The position numbers and the translations under genes were made by a program. A DNA stretch of 64,000 bases from Acanthosoma haemorrhoidale (Eukaryota; Arthropoda; Insecta; Hemiptera; Acanthosomatidae), in the NCBI GenBank assembly GCA_930367205.1, contig OV884009.1, positions 103,251,189 through 103,315,188 of the forward strand, in the 5' to 3' direction. Positions within the stretch are counted from its first letter, which is position 1; each line of letters opens with the position of its first letter. Below the pieces are notes generated by a model. It did not search any database, was not told where the DNA came from, and worked only from the letters and a program-made list of their open reading frames with translations. Shown in pieces: positions 21,501 through 36,500 of this stretch.

Positions 21501-24500
21501 GTTAATGGATGGTACTATGAAAGAAAATAAATCTTTAGGGAGGGTTGGTTATTGCTAGCTCAATTCATTTTAGATATTTTGTTCTGTCTTGTTGATAGAA
21601 ACCAACAATTTAAGTAAAAACATAATATATATATATATCTTAGTATATTTATTTATTCATCTGTTTTTATTTTTTGTTTTATATAACTCCTACAACTTTT
21701 TTTTTTTTTTAATGATACATTTTAATATGTGCCTAGATAGATGGTTATATTTTTTAATTGTAAAACTAAATGGTTCATTTATTAGTTACATTAGATTTCC
21801 ATATTCAGCGTCATCAATTATGGTGTACGTGTACAAAGAAATTGCAAAATCGGGGTAATTAACTGAATAATGTAAAATTTAGGAATTGATAAGATGGATT
21901 AAGTTACATTTTATTGCTTGTTCATAAAATTGTAGAACTGATAAAGCACAATAGTCAGTTTCATAATTTGTAATGAACTTGCAAAAGAGAAAAAATAATA
22001 TTATTAACTTTCTAATTTTCTCAAATAATAATATGTATGTATTTCACCATAGTTGTGGCATTTCATGTGATCAGCTGATTCTTGAAGTTTCATCTCAGCT
22101 TTTGCTTTGTATCTAACACAAGAAAGAGTATTCCCGTTTCACATGGTGGTTTGTCATGGCTCTTATATGTGCAGGATGTAACATATCCTCAATACTTTTT
22201 GGGGATCATCCTACCTCACATGTAGGATAGTCATGGCTCCTGCATGTGCGGGACGTAATACGACCAGGAGATGAAGAATTGTCTTGAACTTCTGACAACC
22301 GTGAAGTTTATATTAATATTAACTGTATCAATTATTTTATCTGCATTGTATTTTTTTTTAATGGTGAACTAATTTTCATTTTAGTCATATAGTCAAACTA
22401 ATTTTGAAATACAGGGTGAAACCCATGTTAACGATTATATTTTAGAGGATTAATCTGAACATTACTAACAAAAAAAAATCTATGTTTTATTGTCTAATTT
22501 TAATCAATCCTCAAAATAATTTAGTTTTTGTAATTTTTCTAAAACCTCAATTTTATCTCAAAATAATCACTTACTTTCTTTGGTACTACTAAAAGGATTG
22601 TATCCAGGGCAAAATAAATTTAACTTCCTTCTATGCAATATTTGATCAGGATAAATGGAAATTTGGAAACTAGGTCAGTTGGAACTTCTGTCATAGTTAA
22701 ATATAAATATTTCTTGGATGATTTTCAAAAATTCATTATAGCTCATAGGAGTTGTCTAACTTTACAAAACTTTTTTATGTAGTCAGCTTTAAGGTGATGC
22801 ATTTAAATTTAACCTTAATTAAAAGAAAAAGTTGAATATGAGAAAATAAGGATGAAAATTTCTGGACTGAAAAAATATATATATAAATATAAATAACCAG
22901 TCTTCTTCTGGTGGCATTGTAATTAATCTTTCCAGAATAAGTCAGACTATACTTTACTAATGCTAATAATAATACTAATAATAAGAATGGCAGTTGAACT
23001 TTATTGGACTCCAGTATCTAAAGTAATTATTCCAGAGTAGAATAAAAAATATTAAAGATATTGTAGTTGCCCTCTTAGGAACAACAGTCATGACTTGATC
23101 ATTGATGATGATACTCTTTGTGCTTTTGTAAGTCAATTCAAGCCCTTCAATTCTAGCAATCAATTGGTCTCAGCCATGTATAAGTGTCATTTCATTTAGG
23201 TTTAAGATTCTACCTCACAAATATTGATTGACATGGCTCAGAATACTATTTTACTTTTCCAAAGCAGATTGTCATGAAAGCACTTCCAATAATACACGTT
23301 ATATGAGCTACTAGCTTGTATGTTGCCTTATTTATTTACTTTATATTACTGCAATCATTTGGCATCTCAAAAAAAGCCATATTTTAAAGGAATCTTGTAA
23401 TTATTATACCAATGTAATAATATAATAAATAATTGTGAATATCGTTTTCAAGCTAGTGTTTCGCAGTTGATTTTATATCTGACAAGATTCAAGGCTGAGA
23501 ACTGAGAAATTGGTTGTTATAGTCATGATGTTTCTGCCGGTTTTCGCTTAGTTTTGTGATCACTTAAAAAACCCTAGGGACAGACGCAACAGATGTAAAC
23601 GGAGTAAGGTATGAGTACCATGCTTTCGGACATTGACTGCTTCAACAATGTCAACTTGTCAGTGATCTAAGTACTCATTTGTTACTAATGTATTTTCCAA
23701 ATGTATTATTCATTTTTAGTCTCTCACTTTTTTTATTGTTAAATATAATTGTCTTAACTTAAAGTTGACAGTATGAAATTTTTTCTGTGAAATCTGACTA
23801 CTTCGATGAACCAACAGAAGAACTAATTCCAGAAAAATAGAAACAAATCTATGATAGAGGTTCCAATTGCAATACCATCTCAAAATTTGTATTTGTCCTA
23901 CCAAAACTGGTCTATTTCAGAAGTAAATTTAATGTACATTATCCATGTAATGTGTAGTCATTTTTGTTAAATTTAGGTTTACCACAAAAATTACATTAAC
24001 TAAATTATTTTCATTTATTAGTTGGATAGGAATTGGACAATGAAAAGTACAGGTTTTTGTTACTAGTGAGGTGTAGATTCATCCTCAGTAATAATAATTT
24101 AATTTGGTTTCACTGTGTATAGATTAACAGATGAAGATCTTATTTCGTTTGGACTTCTTTATATTAAATGGTAGCTGGTTTTAATGATGGTTATAATATT
24201 TGATAACAGGGCCAAGACCATTAAATGAATAATATTAGCATTCAGTTTGGCTGTTAATGTGACCATTGTAATTTATTTGGGTTAAATAGTTATATTTAGT
24301 AATTGGTTTTATATTATAATTGTAATTATTTATCATGTTTCTAAGTGATATGTTAGAGTCATTAATACAATTCCAGGTTGATTATAATTCATTTTGAAGC
24401 ATTTTAAAGTTATCGTCTTTCTTTTGGATTGCAGATAATAATGGGGATAAATGACCGGTTCACATATTCATAATTATCATAAAACATTTTTATTGGCACA

Positions 24501-27500
24501 CCACATATTGTATTATATTTTGTCATTATAAACTTATTCATATTGATTAATGTTTATTTTTTCAAGCTTAATATTGTCTGTAATCTGCATTTAAACTTGA
24601 AAATTCTGGTGTATAATAATTAAACTAAAATCAAGTTTTATTTTGAATATATTTTCATATAGAATGATGGTCATAAAATGTATATTATAAGTAAGCACAT
24701 GTATAAAATTTGTATTCACATTTTATGCTTTTGATGAACACATGCATTAATCACTTTTTAATTAGTCAAATAACATAAAACTTTAGAAGAAGCTTTTCTT
24801 TTCCTAAAAAATATTCATAATTTAGGACATTTAGTTTAAGTGGAATAAGCCTGTTTCAGTTTTTTATCAATTAATAATAATTCATATACCGTTAAATTGT
24901 TAATTATAAGCCACAGAAAAAACAAATTAATGGGGCCAGGATTCAAACCCCTGGACCACCTCTTAATCTCTGGTCATCTGGTACTCTATCTAACCAAACT
25001 ATCCCATATAAAACAACAGAATAGCTATGTAGATATTCAACCTCAGGAAACCTCCAAAAACTATTTTTTTAATGAGACTGGAAAAGCAAGACGAGCTAGA
25101 GATTGTATACTGACATAGCAGTTATTTGATATGGGATATCACATTGAAAAGAGCACCTGACTGGTAATCAAAAGGGACCCCTGATTTGAATCTTAGCTTT
25201 GTTACTATTTTTTATTTTGGCTAATAATTATTAAAATTGTGGAGTTGCAAATCACAATTATTAATTGTTAATGATTATACTATTATTTTTAACTAATTAG
25301 GAAACCAAATTTTATACTTAAAGATGTTTGAACACGATTATTCACTGAAAACCTATGGACTGGGCATTCTTTTGGAATCATTAGAAAAATCATGATCCAT
25401 GAGGTTCATCAAATTTGTATTCCTTGTTCAGTGTTAGTACTTTTTTAATTCCCTTTTTTCACTGCTGTCTGTCAATAACTATACACTTAAGGTTAATGAT
25501 TTTAATGAGAAGCTTACATAAAAGAAACATGTTTACATATTTTTACTCTTAAATAAATATTAATAAGGTTTTAAAATATTAACCTATCACAGTACTAATT
25601 ATATTCTTGTGATTTATGTAAAGTTTATTCAAATGATCTTTTGCTCGAGTCACTTTTTTTTATTAGTCTTAAGCTTTAAAAGTCAGTTTTTCTTTTTAAA
25701 TTGAGCAACATAAAACTATCAACTGTAAAACATGCCATTAAAAAATATTCATTTCATTAAAAATAAATATATATAGTTTCGAAATTTGTTAAATGTGTAT
25801 AGCTCTTAGTAGCAAAAGTAGAAGGTAACATATCACAGGAAAACATTATTTTATGAATATTGCTTGCTTCTTTACTTTCTTTTTAGCAGATTTAAACATT
25901 CATTATTTATATCGACGTAGTATTAAACCTTTTGATTGATTGAGAGCACAAATTGTTGCAGATTATGTACTTACATATATTTTTTAGTTTCCAGTGTAAA
26001 TTACTCTTCTGTATGTTGTGTAAATTTGCATTCTAATGTTTAATATGATTCTTATATTGATGTAAAGAGCACTTTGTCATTGTTTAAAAAGCCTCTGTTA
26101 ATGTAACCTGTTGTTCATTGCCGCAATTCATAGTAGGGGGGGGGGTCTTGTTAATATATGCATCGCTTTACTCAGTAGATATAAGGATTTATGGTGTAGC
26201 AATGATAATGAAAGAAGGCTCATCTGGAGTTAGAAATAATTTTTATCTGCTGGTATAGTTATAATTGTAGGAACTCATGTTCTATATTATTGTTCGTCTT
26301 CCAATCCGCAACTTGTTATTTGGGACATGTCACCATGAGTGGTAGTGAAGTCTGAGAAGCCATGTTCAAAAGCTAATAGTGATTTGAATAGTAATGATTT
26401 TTGAATCAGTCGGTGAAAATCTACATCAGAGTGATAATTGGGGGGGGGCAATATAATACCGAGATAAGTTGTCTCATAATACCCAGGCACCTACGTTATG
26501 TGGCTAACCCCTCTGGTATACTCATTTGCAGTTAATTTAGGAGAGGTTATCAGATATAAGCTAGATTCTAGAAGTGTCAGTACTTTAATTGCCAGATGAC
26601 ACAATTCCAATTAATTAATTTAACATTATATCATCCATCTTCATTTAGCTTCCAGCTTGATTAATTGTATCATAACCCCCCTTTTTTTATTGTAAGATAT
26701 TATAAAAAAGAAAAAAACTTAATTCTGGGACAATGTCCTCTATAAATAGCAATATGGTACTGATAAATAAATGTGATTCTGGCTAACATAAAATAAATAC
26801 AGGAGTTGTTTCAAAATTAAAGACCAATAAATAGTGAGGATATTAAAAAATGTATATGTTGCACCCAACATGACCTCTGATAAAAGGTTCAAGTTAAACC
26901 ACTTCTTCAACTTCACCAGCATCCATCACTCGAGCTCAATTCCCTTTGTGAATTCTGCAAGTCTAATCCCACTCAAAATATTTTTAACCTTTTGGTTTGG
27001 ATTGAATCGGGATATGGAAAATCTTGAAATTTATATGCATCTTATATTATAGAAGTTGTATCCTTACATTATTTGACTACTTGATATATCAGATTTATAA
27101 TATTGGTATATCATAATAATAGAGTATCATAATAAAAAATAAAATTATACTAATTTTAATTTTATTATTAAATAAATTAACTTGGAAGAACAACATTCAG
27201 TTCAGATGACTGGTTATAATCAGTAAAAGCCTTTTTGGGAAGACCATGTCGTCGGTGTGAGTTTTTTCAGAAGACTGTGTAGTTGGTATGAGTTTTTTCG
27301 AGAGACTGGTGTATGTGAGCTTCCTTGGGAGAGTGCTATAATCGGTATGAGCTTCTTCGGCCGACTCACTTGGGTCCTAGTCTGGAACCGCCACGTGGCC
27401 TTAGTCACTTCTCTGGGTCCACCTAATGATATCCTTAGACACTTTTAACAGTTCCATTACATATTGAGAAGAACCTGAACTCGGTGGCGCTGTTCTCCAG

Positions 27501-30500
27501 GTGGCAGAACAGAACGTAGTAGAAACTTTTAGTTTATTTAAGATTATTTTTATTCTCTTATAAAAAAAAAGTGTTGATAAAAGAAAGATACAGTCTCTCC
27601 TGGCCAGTGACAAAATGGACAATACCTCAGCACATTACAATATTCTAGCCCGAAGAATGTATTGATACCTTCTCTCTAATAACACGTATCTGAAAATATC
27701 AGAATTCACCGGAGAGGGGAAAAACCTTCTTTTTTTGCCATGATGAGTATTTTCTGTGGGTTATAATGCACAATGGTCCCTAGAACACTGTACTGTTGTG
27801 ACTAAAATAATAACTACTAAAAATTGAATTGTTTTATTTTTTTTAAACGAGGTATTTCCACAACAATTGAGTAAAGAATTAAGGAAAATAATTTCAAGTT
27901 TTTGAGTAAATTAATAACAAATTATAATATATATATTAAAAAGAGATCCATAGTAATTATTATTGAAATATTTAGTTATTTTGCTAATTTTTTTATTTTG
28001 TGTTTCTTCTGTGTAAGGAAGATTTATCATAGAAACTCGGGAAATCACTAACTAGGTATAGCATATTTCAAGCAAACCGCATCTGTGACAACCGGATTGC
28101 CTGTTATTTTACCTGGACGTAATCATAATATTGCAAGAGTAGTCTTTGAAAAATTGGAAATCTATGTACTTCATGACATAAGGAAATGACTTTTTCATAG
28201 CATCTTTACTGACGCTTTCTAACATGACAAAATTAGTCGCTCGTAAATCTTCTTACGAATAAGTCTCTCTCATAATTTAGGTCGTCAAAAGTCAGCATGA
28301 ATTTTCATTTCTGTATCAGATGGGAATGATATTATTACAACATTACTAGATTCTTGTCTGTCCATTGAAACACAGTCAATTACTGGAATAATTGACCTTT
28401 CAATTATGATTTCAGCTGCCTGCAAAACAAATACCAAATTCTTTTAAAAAATAAGTTCAAAATATTTATTATATAAGACTCAAAATATTTATTATATAAG
28501 ACTCAAAATATTTATTATATAAGACTCAAAATATTTATTATAAATTGGATTATAGTCCTGTCTGTTTGGTTACAATCGTTAATAAATAATATTTTTATTT
28601 CACTTGAATTTGCCTAAATTATCACTATTATTGGAATTGGAATCAAATAAATTGTGTCCTGAGTAATATTATTATTACTTATGATGATTTGAAACTGCTG
28701 TTGCCCTATTAAACATACAATTATTTTATTTTTACTGGTAAATAAAATTAATAATGATTGACAAAAATCTAATTTAATACCTTTTAGCAAATTATGATTT
28801 GGGCAAAATGAATTTATATTGAGTAGCAAACATCTAACATAATCAAAATGTGTTATTTACCTGTGAGGTCTCTTCACAATTAGCGAGTTGTTGTCTTGCC
28901 ATTTCTAATTTTTTTTTCCACTTGAAAACATATTTATTTTTTATTTTAGTTAACAAAAGATAACAATAATAACCACTTACTGAACAGCAATTTAAAACAC
29001 CAGTCTAAATTGAATGAAAAAATAACTACACTAGCTACAGATGCAACAGGTGTATAGTAGGCTTTTGTGTTATACGTTACTAGTTATGAAGTGATTCAGA
29101 TTCTATAAAAATAAACTTTACTTAATTATTGACATTATATCATTTGTTTATCAAAATGCTCAAGTAAATGAACAATAATGACACTCATGTCATAAACACA
29201 TAATAATTGAAACATATAACACGAGAGAGAAAAAAATAAAAATAATAATAAAATAATATGAGAGACAAAAGGTGTTTGCGAAAGGCCCAAGACTGTCAGA
29301 ATACTTTTCAAATTGAAGTTCTTAACCAATAACAATAATGGTAGTTCATTGAAATCACAAATAAAGTAAACACTGGCTAGCTCACAAATGACATTGTGTA
29401 TCATACAATGCACAATTCAGGCTATGCACTCGTGCAACACACCATTACACCAGGATAAAGATTCTCTAAAGTTTTCTCCCATGCTAAATGAAAAATGGAA
29501 TTGTGTCTGTTATTGACAATAGGGAGTCATCGAGTATGTGATTTACGCTAAATTTTCCTACAAAGTACACCAGACCTTATTTCATAAAAGTCCTTGATTT
29601 CACCATCAACCGCATCAGAATTTAATTTCAACACAATTTCAGAAATAAAAGGGTCTTTATGTTCAGCGAGAATCCAATTAGATGATATTGAAGTTGTTGT
29701 GACTCGTTTAGAATTTATAGAAGATTCTAATACTTTCCTTATTCCTACCTGTTGCCGTCCGTGGGGGCTAACTTAATGAACACCCGTGGGAATGTCCATA
29801 CTACTCGAGGATTGGTCATTACTACGACTGTCCAGGGGTCTACACATACTGTTTGTAATCTCATTCCTGATTTCTGCAGTATTATCCTGATCTATTGTTA
29901 TATTCTCAAGGGCATTTTGACTAATAAAATTTACAATATGTAATAAAATAGCAACATATCCCAAAGAACTTGCATCTGTGATAGGAAAAGAAGGATCGAA
30001 TATAATTAGAATTGGATCATTTGTCAAAATGGAGATGAATTTTGTCTAATCTGTTCATATTCCGGTAACCACTTAATGATTTTTGAATCCAAATATGAAG
30101 CATTACTGATCAACCTGTGCTACAGGGAAGCTAATATCGAAAAATTTCGGATAAATTGTCTAAATTAAGAAGCTAAACCTAAAAGTTGTCTCACAGAATG
30201 AAGGATGGAAGAAGGTGGTAAGTTAGTCAAAGCCTCAACTTTTCATATGTTTAGACGAATTTGACTATTTTGACCATCGTTACCAAGATATGTAACTGGT
30301 GTCGATATAAATGAGCATTTAGCTATGTTAAGGGTTAAACCGGCGTCAGTCAAAACGTGTAAAACTATGTTGAAGTCGTTGTATGGCTTCTTAATACATT
30401 TTGAAAATTATTGATAGATCATCCATGAAAAAATGGTTCTAATAGAGTATTTAGACTCATCATTAAATTGGGAACAGTACCTTCAGTAAGGTCACAAACA

Positions 30501-33500
30501 AGAGCCTAGGAATGAAGTACAGAAATAAAAATTTGTTGTAGCAATACAGGAAGTGAGGTATACTGGTAGAGGAGTGCTTTGGAGAGAAAGATTATATCTT
30601 GCTGTTTAGCGAAGGCAAAGTGAAGCATGAGTTCGGTATTATGCCTCTGATCTCGAATAAAGTAGTAAAACCTGGATTTCCAGCCAATCAGTAACAAAAT
30701 ATGCAAGATCTGAGTCCAGGGAATAGAGTTGATCAACATCAACAAGATCTGTTCCCTTCAATTGTGGTTCCAATTGAAGAGAAAAAAAGAAGCCGTGAAA
30801 TATTTCTTTTATGAACAACTGGGGTAAGGTGATTGCAGCTTTTAGGGCATGAAAATATTACTGGGAGATTTCAGTGCTCAAATAAGGAAATAACCAGAGC
30901 ATATACTAATCATTGAACGACACAGTCTACATAAGACTACCTATGGTAATAGTTAAATTTTGCACTCAAAACGTCAAGAGGAAAATAATACCAAAACAGG
31001 TGAAAAAAGACTGGAAACTGGACGAGAGGAAAGGATTGAAAGGTACCGTGCTACAAAAAAGTTTTCGGTGAGAAGGAAAGATTACAGCGAGTTAACAAGA
31101 AAAGAAAAAGTGGCTGGACAGTAGCACAAGACAGAGTTAAAAAGAGTACCAAACTCAAGATTTTTAGTGAAAAAAGTAAACCAGATGAAAATAATTAAAG
31201 CCTTAAGATAATAGAAATTGAAAGAATAAAATTTACAAGGGTCAAAAATTAAGTAGACAAATTCTACAGGTAAATAAATAGATATAGATGAAAACAGGGA
31301 GGTAGCATAAAGGATGTTACAGGGATAATGCTAGTGCTAAAGAAAGGCATTTAGGAAAGGTGTAGAGAAAATTTCAGTGCTTAGTGAATCCAGTTGTACT
31401 GACCACAACCAATCAAGCTCAACCTGTCAACAGTGAAGATTATTAAGAAGTACCTCCAGATACAGTGACAATTGAGGATATTTTATGTAAAGTAAAAATT
31501 AATGGCGCACCGAGCGAGCATAGATAGAATGGCCAAATATCTAGTCTATGTAGATAACGTGGAGATCCCTGCACTATGGCTTTAATTAGTCAGACAGAGA
31601 GGCGCCCAAAGTAGGGCTGCAAGTCTTCACTGACTTGACCAAAGTCCTGGTTCTACAAAGTAAGCAGCAGGTATATCAACAACATAACTATGTCATAGGT
31701 AGCAAGGTACCTTTGAAGACCTTATGATTCCCAGTACTTGGTTAGCTCTATAACTGGTGAGGATGTGGTATACTATTTCATGAAAATGAAAACTGATTTA
31801 TGTATTTAAATTTAAATGTATGATCTAATTAATTTTTATTAAATTAATGTTACAAATATTATTATAATATGCTCTATAAGGCTAATTAATGCTAACCTCT
31901 ACTTATGTTAAATACTAATTCTAACAAGAAGTGAAACCATTCATGCATATATATTGATAAATTACTCTATTTAGCATTGAATTTAAATTCTTATTAATTA
32001 CCTGTGATGATGTGAGCTCGTCAATAATTAGTCATTGACTTCAATGGCCGGCTTGCCTCATAGATGCATGTTCTTTTTAATTCTGCCATATGATCATTCA
32101 TTTAAACTGACTCGCTCAGAGGAATGTTTAATAATTAGTTGGGTCTATTACCGTTCTCTTAATTAGTTAAGAGGAGACCATAGAAGATTTCATTGTAAAA
32201 TATGTTCTACACAATGAAGAATCATACAGTAAATAGATACATAAAAAGGATTAAAAGAGCTAGAAATTGAATTCTGACGAGCAAAGATCAGTGAAAATAT
32301 GAAAAATGGTTACGATACAAAGTGCTGTGTAATAATCATTTGTCGTGCGACATCTTTAGTGAAATGTAGACCATCTCCTCTGACTCTCCAACCTCGACTG
32401 CCATAAATACCATTAATCCCCCATAATCTGTAATAGTCTGTGACAAAGATTAATCTTCCTGGATTATAGTCTAAAAATCAGGACCAACTGCCTTACAAAG
32501 CAATATATTGTAACACTCTGACATCAAATAATTTTAAATACTTAAAATTCATTGATTTTACTTGTTATAATACTTAATATGCCTGGAGAGATACCTGGAT
32601 GAAAGAATTTATGATAAGCCATACATTTGTTTTAGTGTAATGCTTTATTAATATGGAATGATATTGGAAATATGAAAACAAATTTCAATAATATACAATC
32701 AAATTATATTACAATATTACTGTTTAATAATTAACCTAATGAGCCCAAAGATTATTTACCCCAATGTATATGTGATCTTCAGTGTCAAGTGTTGATCTGC
32801 TAGCTGTCTTCAAGGAGGAGTTGTGCTGGCAGGCCTGGGTCTTGTAGTCCAAGTGTGAGAGAGAGCTTCTTAGGTCCGAAACTGAGAATGAAAACTGATG
32901 AAAAAACCCTGAGGCTAAGTGAGCCATGGGTTTATACCAGTTTCCCCTCTCCCCTCTCAAAGATTATTTATTTGTTTATTTTATTACTCATTCCAATTGT
33001 TTAAAGTTCACCTAGCGTTGGATATTTCTGATTGATGAAAACTTTTATTGCCAGTTGCTGTTCCCAAATTGGTTTGTAACCCTGCCTGTTAACAGTATTG
33101 TGCCTAGTTCATCTACCTTTTTCTTGAGGTACGAGAATAGGACAGTACTGTGCCTCTGCTCAAGAAAAGCCTTGTTTTGTGTGTCAGAAAGGTCTGCCTT
33201 CATTCAAGTACATGTTATATGTTATTATTATTTTATTCCATCCTTCGTTTATTTAATATCTCGAGATGAGAGGTCAGACGTCTCAATATATATATATACC
33301 AATACGTAGACTGGAACTCCCATGAAAACTGAAGAGTTGAAGTTTGTTGCCGGTAAGGAGTTTTCTATTTTCACCAGCCTCAATTAATATTTTTTTGTAA
33401 ATGGTTGAAAAGATAGTTATGTTTCAGAATCATCTTTTGAAATAATAAATTAATAAAAGGACATTTGTAAACCATATAGATATAAATTTAAATTAGAAAA

Positions 33501-36500
33501 GGAGTTTTCTTGAGTTGTAACGCAAGCTTACTCCTTTAGAAGCGGAGCAGCATTTTTGGATAAGAGGATGAACATTACACATTCTTTCTTAGGTTATGGC
33601 TCAATCAGTCAGTGCACATAATCCTTGCAGCCAACATTTGAGATTATGCTTTTTGAGCAGTTATGTAGTATGCATGCATGCCTCTTCAGAAACTACTGGG
33701 TACCCAAACCAGGAAAGGAACCATCATAGAAGTATAACATTATCATATATACTACTCAAAAATTGATATATTAGGTTTATTTTACTGTTTACATTAACAT
33801 GAAGTATTAAAATTTTTAAATTTTACTAAGAGAGGTATTTACATGTGTTCTTTCCATAGTAAAATAATGTAATTGATTGGATTAAAAAATGAATGCCAGT
33901 TCAGATACGGGTGAATTCCTATTAACTTTTTAAACTGTCTGCGTTGTAAGCCTGTATCAATCATGTGTAAATGGATTCATTTGTGAGTTAATATTTAGTA
34001 AAGTATTATTAGTATGACATTTTCAAATGAAGAGATTAAAGAAGTCATAAAACCCTAATTTTTAAAAATGTTAGTGATAGTAATATATATTTATATAAGC
34101 TATAAAGAATATATATATTCCCTCACCCCTGGTAACACTGTTTAAAAAAAAATGATGTACAAGAAATATTTATTTTGTTAATTATAAATAACTTAAGGAA
34201 AGTATGTTAGTGGAAATTTAAGTTAATAACATAAAATGTTGACAGTATATAAATAACTAGTTCATAGATTTTAAAATAAATATAATGTACTTTTATATAA
34301 ACAATCGGCCATTATTACTACAACAAGTATTTCAATCACTGTTATATTTAATAAATTGGAATCACATATTGAATGATTGCAAAAGGCCAAAAGTGTTAAA
34401 AATATAGCAGAATGTCTAAAGGTGTGCCTGCCGTGATAACAATTCCTTTCATCCACGATTTGAGATGATGCTGTGTTGTACCCCAAGGTTCCTTTTCTTC
34501 CATTAAGTTTAGATATGGCAGAAGGTGATGGTTCACAAAGTTGTAATTATGCTTTGCCTTGGAATGTATTGATCATGTAGCTCTTATAGTGGTAGTGTAA
34601 TATAATATCACAAATCAGAAATTATCAATGACCCTTTTTATAGTGTTCTATTATTTACCTCCATGGTTGTGGCAAGTATTTTGATTGGAATAATACTAAT
34701 AAAGAATTTCATAGTTTCAAATCATACACCACCAAATATCCACAACTGTGTAAGTAGGCAGCCAGCGTCATGTTCTCATCTTCATCTCATCAAACCAATT
34801 GGTGGCTACCTGACTGTTTATATATCATACCTCACTTGGAAGTATAGTATCTGCACTCTCATACCCCCACTGTTTTTGATAGTTTTGAGAAATGTGTTGA
34901 AACAAAAACGAGTCAGAATGGAACACGCATCCTATTTAATCCTAGTCTGAGCTTTGCTTTTTCTCTATGGTAAAGGACTTAAGAACACAATCTGAGATAT
35001 CCTATTAAAATGAACTGTTCATTCCCACTGTTAGCTTCCTATAACTTCCACATTACAACGTCGACTGAACTGAGTCCATATAAATCAGATAATTATTATT
35101 TTGTAACATCAGTAAATTGAACAATATTGGATCAAACATTTACCTCAAGAAATCAGGATTGGGAAAAATACCTTACCCCAGTATATTGTAACAATAAATA
35201 TTAAGAATATAACAATAAGAGCTTGTATCATTTTTTAAATAAAATTTACTGAATAGCTATTAGAAAATAACATTTATATTATACCGTCTGGATTAACTTT
35301 TTTTTTTTAATTGAATGACTGGTGTGTTCTATTCCATACCAGTAAATAGCCGACTATCTGGAAATTAGTATTGACACAGGACCGCTCCCTAAACTAAAAT
35401 ATTAGTAAATAAATGTTAATTAACAACAAAAAATATTTCATTGGCATAAAAATAATTGTGCAGGATTACTGTGCTGTTAAAATGAATATTATTGCCATAT
35501 AATGAAGGAAATCAGGTAAAAAAGTAATCCCTTGTTATTCTTGGAGGTTAGGTTCTTGACATACCCACAGATAACAAAAACTGCAGATAATGAGTTAAAA
35601 TACAAATTTGTATAATTACATTTAAAATGTTGTGTTATAACATGATTTTAATAAATAATCCATAAAATTTTAATTTCTTATTATTGTTTATTCTTAAAAC
35701 AAATGAAAATGCTTATATGTATATATATTAATAAAATCAAACCATTTGGATCTAATAAAAATAATTCTCTCAAAAGTAAAGGAACAGATATTTCAGTTAC
35801 GTAATAACAAAAACTTATATTAGACAACACATGTAATTGGTGGTTACTATTTGAAGAAACTGTATTTAAGGAATTTACCATGAATGCTTTTCCAGCTGGG
35901 AATGTGATGAAAGGGGGCCCATTTGCTTATCTAACACAACTGATATATGAAAACTGTTTCAGATTTAGTTTTGTTTGACACAAATAAGATCTGCTTCTCT
36001 CCATCCAAATGAAATTTATATATTATGAAATATATGTTCAAACTTTAGTTACTAAATACAAACAAGGCATTACTGTAAGCTTTTGATATTTCAAAACCAC
36101 ATATCAACTCAATAATTCATGTGCTATTTATCCGTTGCATTTTTCCATCCCTACCAGGCCCTAAGAGGCCCCCATTTTATTCAGCCATTTACATTCTTTG
36201 TCATTTCTGTCCAGTAATTATTCATAATATTTCTTTCCTTTATAGTGATGTTTCAAACATTATTTAATTATATCAATAGAACAATATGATTCATGCCCAA
36301 AGTATTTTATTTTTATTTTAGCATAAGCACTTTAGACTGTAAGATTGTCATCATCTTGTGGGAATAGCACATAACAGAATGTGTTTATAAAACATATTGT
36401 TAATCTTTGATTAAAATTACTTAAAACAACAATAATATATTTTGTTTAATCATTATCATAATGTTGGTTCATTTTAATTGTCTCATACTCATCAAATGTA

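Noticed and set aside
24932..25004. Functional tRNA gene on the minus strand
   Set aside because: B box and T stem are good but the acceptor stem and anticodon arm do not pair well; a SINE is more likely.
26143..26153. Homopolymer G and C runs (also near 7891, 13964, 26442, 45930, 61045)
   Set aside because: Simple runs with no structure around them; likely slippage or sequencing noise.
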